From contig NZ_QQAR01000013.1 in assembly GCF_003350375.1 (NCBI RefSeq), positions 62,001-126,000 on the forward strand: a stretch of DNA of 64,000 nucleotides, given 5' to 3'. Shown here piece after piece: positions 26,723 through 35,536 of this stretch. The stretch's first letter is position 1. Each line of letters opens with the position of its first letter. Made by a program: the position numbers and the translations under genes. A model generated the notes under the pieces. That model was given only the letters and a program-made list of their open reading frames with translations, had not been told where the DNA came from and did no database searches. The stretch comes from Flavobacterium sp. AG291. GTDB lineage: Bacteria > Bacteroidota > Bacteroidia > Flavobacteriales > Flavobacteriaceae.

Positions 26723-29113
26723 TTAGTTTCTTAAAGGCTTACCTTTGGTTAACATAAACTGAATTCTTTCAAGAGTTTTCCTTTCGCCACATAGAGAAAG
26801 GAATGCTTCTCTTTCAAGATCAAGAAGATATTGCTCAGTAACCAGTGTAGGTTCAGAAAGGTCACCACCTGCCATTACATAAGCCAGTTTGTTGGCAATT
26901 TTCTTGTCGTGTTCAGAGATGTAATGCCCGGCTTCCATACTGTCAGTTCCTACTAAGAACATACCCAGTGCCTGTTTACCCAGTACTTTTACATCTTTTC
27001 TGCGAATAGGGGCAGTATAACCTGCTTCAGCTAAAAGCTTAGCGTGCTTTTTAGCTTCAGCAATCTGCCTGTCTTTGTTTACTACAACTATATCTTTACC
27101 TTTTTGAAGGATACCAAGGTCAAACGCTTCATAAGCTGAGGTAGATACTTTAGCCATAGCTACCGTAAGGAAGTGCTCCTGAAGGGTATTCAGTTCCACA
27201 TCATTCTTACGGAAAAGGTCAGATGCTCTTAGCGCCATCTCTTTAGAACCTCCACCGCCAGGGATAACCCCAACACCGAATTCCACAAGTCCGATGTAGG
27301 TTTCAGCCGCAGCAACAACCTTATCGGCATGCATGCTCATTTCGCAGCCACCACCAAGGGTCATGCCATGAGGGGCTACAACTACCGGAGTAGAAGAGTA
27401 GCGTACACGCATCATGGTGTCCTGGAACATTTTGATAGCCATGTTAAGCTCATCATATTCCTGCTCAACGGCCATCATAAAGATCATTCCGATGTTAGCA
27501 CCAACAGAGAAGTTGGCCGCCTGGTTGCCTATAACAAGTCCGTCATATTCTTTTTCGGCAAGGTCTATGGCTTTGTTAATGCCCTGAAGCACACCTCCAC
27601 CAATAGTATTCATTTTAGAGCGGAACTCCAGATTGATGATTCCATCGCCCAGATCCTGGATGATAGATTCGCTGTTGCTCCATATTTTTTTGCTTTCGCG
27701 AATGTTATTCAAAATAATGAACGCATCCTGACCCGGCACTTTTTTCTGTGATTTAGAAGCTATATCATAGTAATAAGTAGCTCCGTCTTTGATAGTATAG
27801 AAACTTGTGTTTCCGCTTGCCAGCATTTCGTTAACCCAAGGAGCAACAGTAAGCCCTTCAGCCTGAATAAGCTTAAGTCCTTTTTCAACACCTACTGCAT
27901 CCCAAATCTCAAACGGACCATTTTCCCAGCCAAAACCGGCTTTCATGGCATCATCTATTTTGTATAGATCGTCTGTAATTTCCGGAACACGGTTTGATAC
28001 ATAAGAGAATGTACCTGCAAAGTTCTTACGGTAGAATTCGCCAGCTTTGTCAGTAGCTTTAATAAGCACTTTAAAGCGGTCTATAGGCTTTTCTATAGTT
28101 TTAGTAAGTTCAAGGGTCGCAAAAGACGCTTTTTTGCCTGAGCGGTACTCTAAAGTATCAAGATCAAGGGTAAGGATATCTTTATCTACTTTTTTATAGA
28201 AGCCCTGTCCTGTTTTACTTCCCAGCCATTTGTTGTTCATCATGGTGTCGATGAAAGCAGGAAGCTTAAACAATTCGTGAACTTCATCATTAGGGCAGTT
28301 CTCATAGATACCGTTGGCAACGTGTACCAGCGTATCAAGACCTACTACATCAACCGTACGGAAGGTAGCGGACTTAGGTCGGCCGATAACCGGACCAGTA
28401 AGTTTATCAACTTCTTCAACGGTAAGGCCCATTTCCTTTACCTGATGGAAAAGGCTCATGATACCATAGATACCAATACGGTTACCAATGAACGCAGGAG
28501 TATCTTTGGCTACAACCGATGTCTTACCAAGGAATTGCTCGCCATAATTATTTAAGAAATCCAGTACTTCCTGAGAAGTTTGCGGACCCGGTATGATTTC
28601 GAAAAGTTTTAGGTAACGAGGAGGGTTAAAGAAGTGTGTTCCGCAGAAGTGTTTCTGAAAATCTTCACTGCGGCCCTCGCTCATAAACTGGATTGGAATA
28701 CCCGAAGTATTCGATGTAATAAGTGTTCCCGGCTTGCGGTATTTTTCTACCTGTTCAAACACTTTTTGTTTAATGTCAAGTCGTTCTACAACAACTTCAA
28801 TAATCCAGTCGGCTTCGGCAATTTTTGCCATGTCATCCTCTGTATTACCTGTTTTGATCCTGTCGGCAAACTTTTGGTGGTAAATAGGAGAGGGTTTTGA
28901 TTTCAGGGAGTTAGCAAGGTGATCGTTAACTATCCTGTTTCTTACGGCTTTGCTTTCCAGCGTAAGCCCCTTTTTTTGTTCAGCTTCGGTAAGTTCTCTT
29001 GGCGGAATATCCAGCAAAAGCACTTCAACACCTATATTTGCGAAATGACAGGCAATTGCCGATCCCATTACGCCGGAGCCTATTACGGCCGCCTTTTTAA
29101 TAGTGCGTTTCAT
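26723..29113 (-). CDS. fadN: 3-hydroxyacyl-CoA dehydrogenase / enoyl-CoA hydratase (FadN-type)
   Basis: A bifunctional beta-oxidation enzyme. The NAD-binding domain comes first (AAVIGSGVMGSAIACHFANIG, residues about 8-28; dehydrogenase His in FCGTHFFNPPRYLKLFEIIPG), and the crotonase (hydratase) domain is C-terminal (ANFSVGANIGM and MTLGGGCEMSMHADKVVAAAETYIGLVEFGVGVIPGGGG). This order is that of Bacillus FadN and is opposite to E. coli FadB. 796 residues is as expected. First enzyme gene of the fadN-fadA-fadE operon, behind a MarR gene. Confidence 0.94.
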   Translation of the reverse strand: MKRTIKKAAVIGSGVMGSAIACHFANIGVEVLLLDIPPRELTEAEQKKGLTLESKAVRNRIVNDHLANSLKSKPSPIYHQKFADRIKTGNTEDDMAKIAEADWIIEVVVERLDIKQKVFEQVEKYRKPGTLITSNTSGIPIQFMSEGRSEDFQKHFCGTHFFNPPRYLKLFEIIPGPQTSQEVLDFLNNYGEQFLGKTSVVAKDTPAFIGNRIGIYGIMSLFHQVKEMGLTVEEVDKLTGPVIGRPKSATFRTVDVVGLDTLVHVANGIYENCPNDEVHELFKLPAFIDTMMNNKWLGSKTGQGFYKKVDKDILTLDLDTLEYRSGKKASFATLELTKTIEKPIDRFKVLIKATDKAGEFYRKNFAGTFSYVSNRVPEITDDLYKIDDAMKAGFGWENGPFEIWDAVGVEKGLKLIQAEGLTVAPWVNEMLASGNTSFYTIKDGATYYYDIASKSQKKVPGQDAFIILNNIRESKKIWSNSESIIQDLGDGIINLEFRSKMNTIGGGVLQGINKAIDLAEKEYDGLVIGNQAANFSVGANIGMIFMMAVEQEYDELNMAIKMFQDTMMRVRYSSTPVVVAPHGMTLGGGCEMSMHADKVVAAAETYIGLVEFGVGVIPGGGGSKEMALRASDLFRKNDVELNTLQEHFLTVAMAKVSTSAYEAFDLGILQKGKDIVVVNKDRQIAEAKKHAKLLAEAGYTAPIRRKDVKVLGKQALGMFLVGTDSMEAGHYISEHDKKIANKLAYVMAGGDLSEPTLVTEQYLLDLEREAFLSLCGERKTLERIQFMLTKGKPLRN

Positions 29114-29180
29114 TTATTTTGTCTTTTTATAGTTTTTAAGGCGGATGCCCGGCTATAGTCCAAACGTCCACGTTTATTTG

Positions 29181-29636
29181 TTATTCAGTTGGTTCATTTT
29201 CAGGAGTAAATATCAGTTTCTCTGATATCAGCTCATTTATAATTTCCGCTACTTCCATAAAGTTGTCCAGTTTCTCCTGAGATACGTGCTGCTTGATCAC
29301 TTCATTGAATTTAAGTACCCTATCGCGCGAAAGCTCTCTTTTTTCTTTACCCAGTTTGGTTAGGTGTATCAGTACACCGCGACCATCTACCGGATTTTTC
29401 TTTCGTACTATTAGGCCTTTATCTTCCATTGATTTAAGAGTTCGGGTAAGGCTTGTAGGCTCCATTCCCATCTGCGGTCCTAAGGCTGTAGATGGAATTC
29501 CGTTCTCTTTATCTATGGAAAGCAACGCAAACCCGACCGACATGCTGGCGCCATATTTTGAGGCTTCTTCGTTATACATTCTTGAAACTGCCTGCCATGT
29601 TGCCCTCAGTACGTAGTCTATTGTTTTGTCTTTCAT
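29181..29636 (-). CDS. MarR-family transcriptional regulator
   Basis: A winged-helix regulator of 151 residues; the recognition region is GPQMGMEPTSLTRTLKSMEDKGLIVRKKNPVDGRGVLIHLTKLGKE. It lies 67 bases upstream of fadN in the same direction, so it probably controls beta-oxidation and may respond to acyl-CoA, as other operon-linked MarR regulators do. A TACATTTG -7 box (complement of 29651-29658) and a palindrome at 29671-29682 lie in its promoter, consistent with autoregulation. Confidence 0.9.
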   Translation of the reverse strand: MKDKTIDYVLRATWQAVSRMYNEEASKYGASMSVGFALLSIDKENGIPSTALGPQMGMEPTSLTRTLKSMEDKGLIVRKKNPVDGRGVLIHLTKLGKEKRELSRDRVLKFNEVIKQHVSQEKLDNFMEVAEIINELISEKLIFTPENEPTE

Positions 29637-29670
29637 AGGTTATTGTTTTTCAAATGTACAAAAAATTTAT

Positions 29671-29682
29671 TATGCACGCATA
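29671..29682. promoter_or_regulatory. Candidate MarR operator, palindrome TATGCACGCATA
   Basis: A 12-base near-perfect palindrome located 13 bases upstream of the TACATTTG promoter box of marR. Eleven of the same bases occur at 32765-32776, upstream of the acyl-CoA ligase gene. The role as operator is inferred from symmetry, position and the second copy. Confidence 0.45.
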
Positions 29683-29776
29683 TTAAATTTATAAATTTTT
29701 ATAGTTAATTAAAAACGTCAGTCTTTTTTATGTGATACTAGTAAATATATGAATTTATTTTGAAGAATATGGCAAT

Positions 29777-29804
29777 AAAAAACTCTCCACAGCGGAGAGT
29801 TCGG
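29777..29804 (-). terminator. Terminator after kptA
   Basis: Stem AACTCTCC / GGAGAGTT with an A tract on the left, 23 bases past the kptA stop. Confidence 0.7.
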
Positions 29805-29826
29805 AATGAGTTTATGCATTTCGTTA

Positions 29827-30381
29827 CTAATCTTCAATAACTGTAATATAATGAGCAGGTACATTGTCGGTAAGCCATACATTGTTTTCAGATATAAAAA
29901 ACTTATATCCGTCTTTATGCATTTGTCCAGCCTGTATATCAAGTAATACCGGTTTACCATAGCGGCTACCAACATTTTTTGCCGTGTCTGTGCTTGTGCT
30001 TAAATGTACATGATGGCGTTTTCCTTTTATAAGTCCATGTTCCAGAATTGCTGCTACATTTTGAACAGCAGTGCCGTGAAATAATAATGCCGGCGGTTGT
30101 TTGGGTTCATAACCTAATTCGATATTTAATGAATGTCCCTGGCTGGCTCTGATTTGAGAAAAATCTTCATTAAAAGCAAAACGTTTTTTGGTATTAGTTT
30201 CAACAATGAATTTGAGTATATCCAAATCAATGACTTTTCCTTCATGATTCATTTTTTCTAAAAGGAGAGCTACAGAAGTCCAGCCGTTCTCATTTAATGT
30301 GATGCCAATGGTTTCAGGCTTATGTCTCAATACAAGACTAAGGAATTTGCTGATGTGTGTTGTTTCTTTATCAGATAGCAT
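29827..30381 (-). CDS. kptA: RNA 2'-phosphotransferase KptA/Tpt1
   Basis: An ADP-ribosyltransferase-fold enzyme that removes a 2'-phosphate from RNA using NAD. The N-terminal winged-helix part is SKFLSLVLRHKPETIGITLNENGW; the catalytic part has GHSLN, LFHGTA, GLIKGKRHHVHLSTS and GKPVLLDI. 184 residues, typical. Bacteria lack the tRNA splicing that creates the yeast substrate, so its natural role is unresolved. It overlaps the DUF2750 gene by 11 bases, forming a two-gene operon. Confidence 0.93.
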   Translation of the reverse strand: MLSDKETTHISKFLSLVLRHKPETIGITLNENGWTSVALLLEKMNHEGKVIDLDILKFIVETNTKKRFAFNEDFSQIRASQGHSLNIELGYEPKQPPALLFHGTAVQNVAAILEHGLIKGKRHHVHLSTSTDTAKNVGSRYGKPVLLDIQAGQMHKDGYKFFISENNVWLTDNVPAHYITVIED

Positions 30382-30736
30382 TGTCTTTTAAATTGGTGTT
30401 AAGGTCGGTAATAAAATCATTAAGTGATACTACATATCCAATCCTGCCTTCAACAGGATAAATATTGATAATGTAATTATTCAGCCTTATTATTGGTAAT
30501 ACAGTTTCTTCAAGAGCATTGAAGTCAATTTTAAAAGGAATATAATCTGCCCAGTCGGGAGTAAGATTGCTTTCAATGGATGCATCATCCGGCCATAGTG
30601 AAAAGACGATAGCATTATTTACTTCAAACAAGGCAAAATTACCCTCATTATCTATAAGCGTCCAAAGTTCATTGTTTCTTATGATGGTTTGGAGGAAGTG
30701 CTTATAACGGTCTGAGGCCAGTATGGCATTAATCAT
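30371..30736 (-). CDS. DUF2750-like protein
   Basis: A 121-residue cytoplasmic protein with the pattern RYKHFLQTIIRNNELWTLIDNEGNFALFEVNNAIVFSLWPDD ... WADYIPFKIDFNALEETVLPII, matching the DUF2750 type (small proteins related to immunity proteins). It overlaps kptA and probably shares its promoter. Function unknown. Confidence 0.75.
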   Translation of the reverse strand: MINAILASDRYKHFLQTIIRNNELWTLIDNEGNFALFEVNNAIVFSLWPDDASIESNLTPDWADYIPFKIDFNALEETVLPIIRLNNYIINIYPVEGRIGYVVSLNDFITDLNTNLKDNAI

Positions 30737-30750
30737 GAGGTAAAATTAAA

Positions 30751-30782
30751 ATAAAAAACTCCCCGTTTTACTGAGGAGTTTC
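30751..30782 (-). terminator. Terminator of the acyl-CoA ligase gene
   Basis: Hairpin AAACTCC / GGAGTTT with A tract on the left, immediately beyond the stop at 30786. Confidence 0.65.
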
Positions 30783-30785
30783 ATA

Positions 30786-32567
30786 TTATTTAGATGAACC
30801 GTCATATATTTTATCGTACAGTTTTTGGTATTTTTCTTTAACGGCTTTACGTTTCAATTTTAGGGTAGGGGTAAGTTCGCCACCATCAACGCTCCATATT
30901 TCCGGGGTGATCTCAAATTTCTTGATCTGTTCCCAGTGTCCGAATTTCTTATTGATTTCGTTTACCTCTTCCTGTATCCTGTCATGGACTTCTTTGTTGT
31001 TGGCAATATCTTCGTTGCTGCCAAGGGAAAGGCCTTTACGGGAAGCCCATTGCTTTACAAATTCAAAGTCAGGCTGAATGAATGCACCCGGCATTTTCTC
31101 GCCATCACCTACAACCATGATTTGCTCAATAAAGCGCGATTGTTTCATGGCATTCTCTAAAAGCTGAGGTGCAATGTATTTTCCGCCCGATGTTTTGAAC
31201 ATCTCTTTTTTTCTGTCTGTAATCTTCAGGAAGCCATCTGCATCAATAATACCAATGTCACCCGTGTGGAAATAACCGTCGGTCATTACTTCGGCAGTTT
31301 TATCCGGCGCGTTAAGGTAACCCATCATTACGTTAGGTCCTTTACAAAGTATCTCGCCATCTTCAGCTATTTTAACTTCAACGCCTTTAAGGGGTTTACC
31401 CACAGTGCCTATTTTGAATCCGTTGTTACGTTGATCGTTTACTGCAATAACTGGAGAAGTCTCGGTAAGTCCGTATCCCTCCATAACCGGGATTTCTGCA
31501 GCAGCAAATACCCTGGCAAGCCTTGGCTGAATAGCAGCACTTCCTGATACCATAAGCGACAGATTGCCTCCAAGTCCTGCTTTCCATTTAGAGAAAATCA
31601 GTTTACGGGCAAGCCATAACTTGAAGCCGTACCATGCACCATTCACACCATAGGGCTCATATTGGAGGCCAACTTCAACAGCCCAAAAGAATAGTTTACG
31701 TTTAATGCCTGTTAATTCTGTTCCTTTCGCAATGATCTTGTCGTATACTTTTTCAAGAAGCCTTGGTACAGCAGTAATTACATAAGGCTGGGCTTCTTTA
31801 ATGTTGTCGCTTACCTTTTCTATCGATTCAGCGAAATAAGTAGATACACCATAGTATTGGTATAGATACAATATCATACGCTCATAGATGTGACAAATAG
31901 GGAGAAAACTTAAAGCCCTGCTTTTCCCCGCTTCAAACGGAACTCTTTCCCCGCTCATCAGTACGTCAGAAACGATGTTCTTGTGTGAAAGCATTACGCC
32001 TTTAGGTCGGCCTGTAGTACCGGAGGTATATATAACCGTAGCAAGTTCGTCTTCTGTAATAGCGTCTTTAATAGTATTTACTTCGTTTTGGTTAGATTCA
32101 TCTTTACCAAGGTCAAGTATTTCGTTCCAGCTTTTACAACCTTTTACATCATTAAAAGAATAAATCTCTTTTAGATTAGGAACATTATTTTTTACCGAAG
32201 TTATTTTTTTGTAAAGCTCCTCATCCGATACGATACAGTAAATCGATTCTGAATGGTTAAGGATATACTCAATGTCTTCTTCACTGATAGTAGGATAGAT
32301 AGGTACATTTTGCGCACCCGTCTGTAGAATGCCAATATCGGCTACATGCCATTCGGTTCTGTTATTAGACGAAATAACAGCTATTTTATCATTTTTTTTT
32401 ACGCCAAGGCGAAGCAATCCACGAGAAAAGGCATTTGCTTTATCGATATATTCCTGAGTTGAGGTTTTTACCCACTCATTGCCATACTTGGTAACCAGCG
32501 CATCCGGCAGGTTGTATTTCTCCAGTTGATAGTAAGGAAAATCGAACAGGCGTGTTATAGTAGTCAT
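30786..32567 (-). CDS. Long-chain fatty acid CoA ligase (AMP-forming)
   Basis: Activates fatty acids to acyl-CoA via an acyl-adenylate, feeding the fad operon next to it. Motifs: P-loop TVIYTSGTTGRPKGVMLSHKN, GYGLTETSPVIAVN, and DGYFHTGDIGIIDADGFLKITDRKKEMFKTSGGKYIAP. 593 residues fits the FadD15-like group. It is peripheral or cytoplasmic, with no signal peptide. A copy of the candidate MarR operator lies about 200 bases upstream of its start. Confidence 0.93.
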   Translation of the reverse strand: MTTITRLFDFPYYQLEKYNLPDALVTKYGNEWVKTSTQEYIDKANAFSRGLLRLGVKKNDKIAVISSNNRTEWHVADIGILQTGAQNVPIYPTISEEDIEYILNHSESIYCIVSDEELYKKITSVKNNVPNLKEIYSFNDVKGCKSWNEILDLGKDESNQNEVNTIKDAITEDELATVIYTSGTTGRPKGVMLSHKNIVSDVLMSGERVPFEAGKSRALSFLPICHIYERMILYLYQYYGVSTYFAESIEKVSDNIKEAQPYVITAVPRLLEKVYDKIIAKGTELTGIKRKLFFWAVEVGLQYEPYGVNGAWYGFKLWLARKLIFSKWKAGLGGNLSLMVSGSAAIQPRLARVFAAAEIPVMEGYGLTETSPVIAVNDQRNNGFKIGTVGKPLKGVEVKIAEDGEILCKGPNVMMGYLNAPDKTAEVMTDGYFHTGDIGIIDADGFLKITDRKKEMFKTSGGKYIAPQLLENAMKQSRFIEQIMVVGDGEKMPGAFIQPDFEFVKQWASRKGLSLGSNEDIANNKEVHDRIQEEVNEINKKFGHWEQIKKFEITPEIWSVDGGELTPTLKLKRKAVKEKYQKLYDKIYDGSSK

Positions 32568-32764
32568 ACGTTATTTGATGTTTGTTCCTGCAAATTATGA
32601 AAAAAATATATATCTACAGCTAAAGTTACAAATTATTGAAAAATAAATTAATAAAATTATAATACTCTCATAATCATCTTTTTTAATGCGAATTTATCCA
32701 TAACTGTGTTAAAATGTCGGGATAAGATGTATTTTTAAGCATCCAAATTTGTGTATGATAATGC

Positions 32765-32776
32765 TATGCGTGCATT
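32765..32776. promoter_or_regulatory. Second candidate MarR operator, TATGCGTGCATT
   Basis: Shares 11 consecutive bases with the palindrome upstream of marR (read on the other strand). It lies in the 281-base region between the divergent acyl-CoA ligase and CarboxypepD-like genes, so either gene could be controlled. Confidence 0.35.
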
Positions 32777-32848
32777 GTTTTTAAATAAGCTGTTACAAAA
32801 AGCAAACCCAATCGTTTTACTATAAAATCACCAATACAAACCATTTTT

Positions 32849-34309
32849 ATGAAAACAATAATCTATCCCTTTTTAACCCTGTTGCTATTTACCCTTAATG
32901 GAACAGCACAAATTGTTACCGCTAAGGTTGTTGATGAACAACAGCAGCCCATTGAGTATGTTTCGATCCAGCTTGGGCCGGAATATGGCGTAGTGAGTAA
33001 TGCCGAAGGGGCCTTTACTATTGACTTATCTAAAAAAGGTACTGCTGATAAGGTAGTATTTTCTTCCATAGGGTATAAAACCATTGCCGTAGCCGTATCT
33101 GATTTTACGGGAGGTACTTATACTATGCCTATCCAGATAAATGAACTTGACGAGGTGGTAGTGAAAAAAATATCTGCAACCCAGATACTTACGGAAGTCA
33201 TAAAAAATGCACCAAAAAATTATGCATCAGGACCTACAAAGCAAACCTTCTTTCTTAGATCTTCTAACGATAATAAGCTAATCAATAGTGAGTTTGAACT
33301 GGTTAAATCATCATTGATTAATAAGTCAACTTTAAAAGACCTGAATAAAGATATTCAAACAGCAATGGAAAAATCAAAAGGGAAACGTTCTCAGGATTTT
33401 TCAGAATCATATGGCTATTTATACCAACAGGATAAATCCTCAAAACTTGTAGTTGAAAAAGCTGTAGAATTGAAGAATAAGGAAAAGGATGTTTCAGGAG
33501 GGCAGACCAAAAAAATAATGGAGGTTCTAAAAAAACATATTGATCCAAGTGCTACTTATAAAGTTGTCAGCGGTTGGTTTACAGTTGATGATTCAATGAA
33601 GGTTAGCGATCTTTCAAAAGATAAAAAGGAAGACGTCAAGACTTCATCTCTTAAAAACAGGGTTAAATCGCTGGCTAATACGCTTAATAGATTTTATGAA
33701 AATGATGAACTTGATTTTCTAACTGAATTTAAGCGTTATACCTATACAATTGAGGGTTATGCACCTATTGACGATGCAACGGTTTATATCATAGACTTTA
33801 AACCTCTAAAAAGTTCTGCGCGTTACTATGGAAAAATTTATGTAAATGCAGAGGATTTTGCTGTGGTAAAAATGCAATACAACCTTGTTGATGGAAAGAC
33901 TTCCAATAAGTTAAATTTAAAATTGATTTTAGGGGTAAAAATAGTAGAGGACCGTTTAAAGGTAAACACAACTTTTGCTAAAAATGAAAAGGGTCAGTAT
34001 GCTGTAAACTTTGTTAAAGAGCAAAAGAACAATTATATGTACATGAATCGTCCTATGAAGCTTACTAAAAACAAAGTGGATAAGAATGAGGAAGATAAGA
34101 TGCTTAAGATTGATATTTTAGCCGAGATTGATCAACAGTCTACCGAGGAGTTATTTATAATTAATAATGAGTCTTTAAGCGGTGCTCAGTTTGGAACCGT
34201 GACCGAAACTGAAAAATACGACATTAATTACATTTCAAAATATGATCCGGCAATATGGAAAGATTACAATATTCTGGCGCCGGTTGAAGCGATCAAGAAC
34301 TATAATTAA
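32849..34309 (+). CDS. Secreted CarboxypepD-regulatory-like domain protein
   Basis: A signal peptide (TIIYPFLTLLLFTLNGTAQ) precedes a CarboxypepD_reg-like beta-sandwich (VDEQQQPIEYVSIQLGPEYGVVSNAEGAFTID, about residues 25-110), as at the N-terminus of many TonB receptors. The rest (about 120-486) is a soluble beta-rich region found in Bacteroidota envelope proteins (YAPIDDATVYIIDFKP, SARYYGKIYVNAEDFAVVKMQYNL), with no receptor barrel. Envelope location; function unknown. Confidence 0.8.
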   Translation: MKTIIYPFLTLLLFTLNGTAQIVTAKVVDEQQQPIEYVSIQLGPEYGVVSNAEGAFTIDLSKKGTADKVVFSSIGYKTIAVAVSDFTGGTYTMPIQINELDEVVVKKISATQILTEVIKNAPKNYASGPTKQTFFLRSSNDNKLINSEFELVKSSLINKSTLKDLNKDIQTAMEKSKGKRSQDFSESYGYLYQQDKSSKLVVEKAVELKNKEKDVSGGQTKKIMEVLKKHIDPSATYKVVSGWFTVDDSMKVSDLSKDKKEDVKTSSLKNRVKSLANTLNRFYENDELDFLTEFKRYTYTIEGYAPIDDATVYIIDFKPLKSSARYYGKIYVNAEDFAVVKMQYNLVDGKTSNKLNLKLILGVKIVEDRLKVNTTFAKNEKGQYAVNFVKEQKNNYMYMNRPMKLTKNKVDKNEEDKMLKIDILAEIDQQSTEELFIINNESLSGAQFGTVTETEKYDINYISKYDPAIWKDYNILAPVEAIKNYN

Positions 34310-34323
34310 AAATGGCATAATAA

Positions 34324-34356
34324 CAAAACGCCTCGCGGTAATGCGGGGCGTTTTGT
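34324..34356. terminator. Bidirectional terminator
   Basis: Stem AAAACGCC / GGCGTTTT (with CGC/GCG continuation) between the convergent genes ending at 34309 and 34372. Confidence 0.75.
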
Positions 34357-34371
34357 TTATAATATGTTTTG

Positions 34372-35232
34372 TTATACTCTAAAGATACCACCAACAGCAA
34401 TTATTCTTTGAAGAAAACCAAAATGATGATGCGCTCTGTCCGGTCCGTCATGAGTAGTACGAACATCATACATATCAATATACCCACCTTTAAGTTCACC
34501 TGTTACAAAGAAGTGTTTGAAGAAAGTAAGATTTAATCCGGCTTTGGCAGAGAAACCATAACCCGCAACATGAAATTCATCATTTCGCGGCATTCCCAGT
34601 ACTTTTGCGTTTGTTCTTGGATACAATATACCACCACCTACGCCTTCGGTAATATTTACCTGAAATTTGTCAGTATTTCCTATTCGAAATAGTTTAGAAA
34701 TATCGTCAACACGTGCAAATTCTGCATTGATGTAGTTTAGACCGTCAGTATGCTCAAAATCAAGGAAATCTTCGGCAAGTTCAGTGGGATTATTGTTGTA
34801 AGTTCCGTTATACACGTGTCCGGGATGACTTTCGGGTAAATTGATAGTACCATTTATATTGGCTGTCTGTCCGGTTCTCATTACATATTTCATGTGGTCT
34901 ACACCTATTGAAATATTGTAATGGTCTGAAATAAAATAGCCTACTTTAAGGTTTGTTTGTGGGATGGTCATTTTCCCGGGATTGATGTAATCAATATGCC
35001 ATCCTTTGGGTTTGTCATCAGCAACGGCATCCTGAACAGTAAAGTTGTAGCCATCGCCTTTAAAATGCAGGTCGGATTTTGTGTAAGTTTCGCGGTTTCC
35101 TCCCCAGTAAAAGAAGAACTTCCCTTTGTTGTGTGCGGTGTATTTTTCAGGTTCTGTTGCCACTTCCTGGGCAAAGGTGTACTGTGAAAAAATACAAAAA
35201 GATAGTACAACCATTAAAAGCGGTTGTTTCAC
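34372..35232 (-). CDS. Putative outer-membrane beta-barrel protein
   Basis: Signal peptide (LLMVVLSFCIFSQYTFAQE) followed by alternating hydrophobic/polar strands with aromatic girdles (FFFYWGGNRETYTKSDLHF, YNISIGVDHMKYVMRTG, HFFVTGELKGGYIDMYDV), ending in a C-terminal strand with terminal aromatic-Arg-Val (GGIFRV). This fits a small outer-membrane barrel of about 12 strands. A histidine run (RAHHHFG) lies near the end. No specific family recognised. Confidence 0.65.
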   Translation of the reverse strand: MKQPLLMVVLSFCIFSQYTFAQEVATEPEKYTAHNKGKFFFYWGGNRETYTKSDLHFKGDGYNFTVQDAVADDKPKGWHIDYINPGKMTIPQTNLKVGYFISDHYNISIGVDHMKYVMRTGQTANINGTINLPESHPGHVYNGTYNNNPTELAEDFLDFEHTDGLNYINAEFARVDDISKLFRIGNTDKFQVNITEGVGGGILYPRTNAKVLGMPRNDEFHVAGYGFSAKAGLNLTFFKHFFVTGELKGGYIDMYDVRTTHDGPDRAHHHFGFLQRIIAVGGIFRV

Positions 35233-35536
35233 GATTTTGATTGATGTATTAAAAAATTATTTTCTGTCATTACAGAAATGAATATGGGGCAAGCTGACTA
35301 TCAAATAATTTGCAGAAAAATTATTCAATAAGGGAGTTGTCGGCATTAGAGTAATAACGTTGCAAATTTAAGGATTTCTCTTAATAACAGATACTTAAAT
35401 TTTAAATTTCTGTCGTATGAATTTTACTAAATAATAGATATTTGGTGGTTTGTTTGATATTTACAATTTGACTTTGAGCAAATAATATCAGCATTAATTT
35501 TTTAAATTATTTACTTTTAAAATCTAATACTGTTAT
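35233..35536. other. Divergent intergenic region, 304 bases
   Basis: Very AT-rich, without a coding frame. It must hold the two divergent promoters of the barrel protein (-) and the deacetylase (+). No repeat or RNA structure noticed. Confidence 0.6.

Noticed and set aside
27329..28900. Several plus-strand frames of 88-140 codons within fadN
   Set aside because: All overlie the FadN coding region and lack family features.
29827..30381. KptA as a toxin (DarT-like) with DUF2750 as its immunity protein
   Set aside because: The protein is a standard full-length Tpt1/KptA with the expected motifs; toxin-antitoxin reading has no added support.
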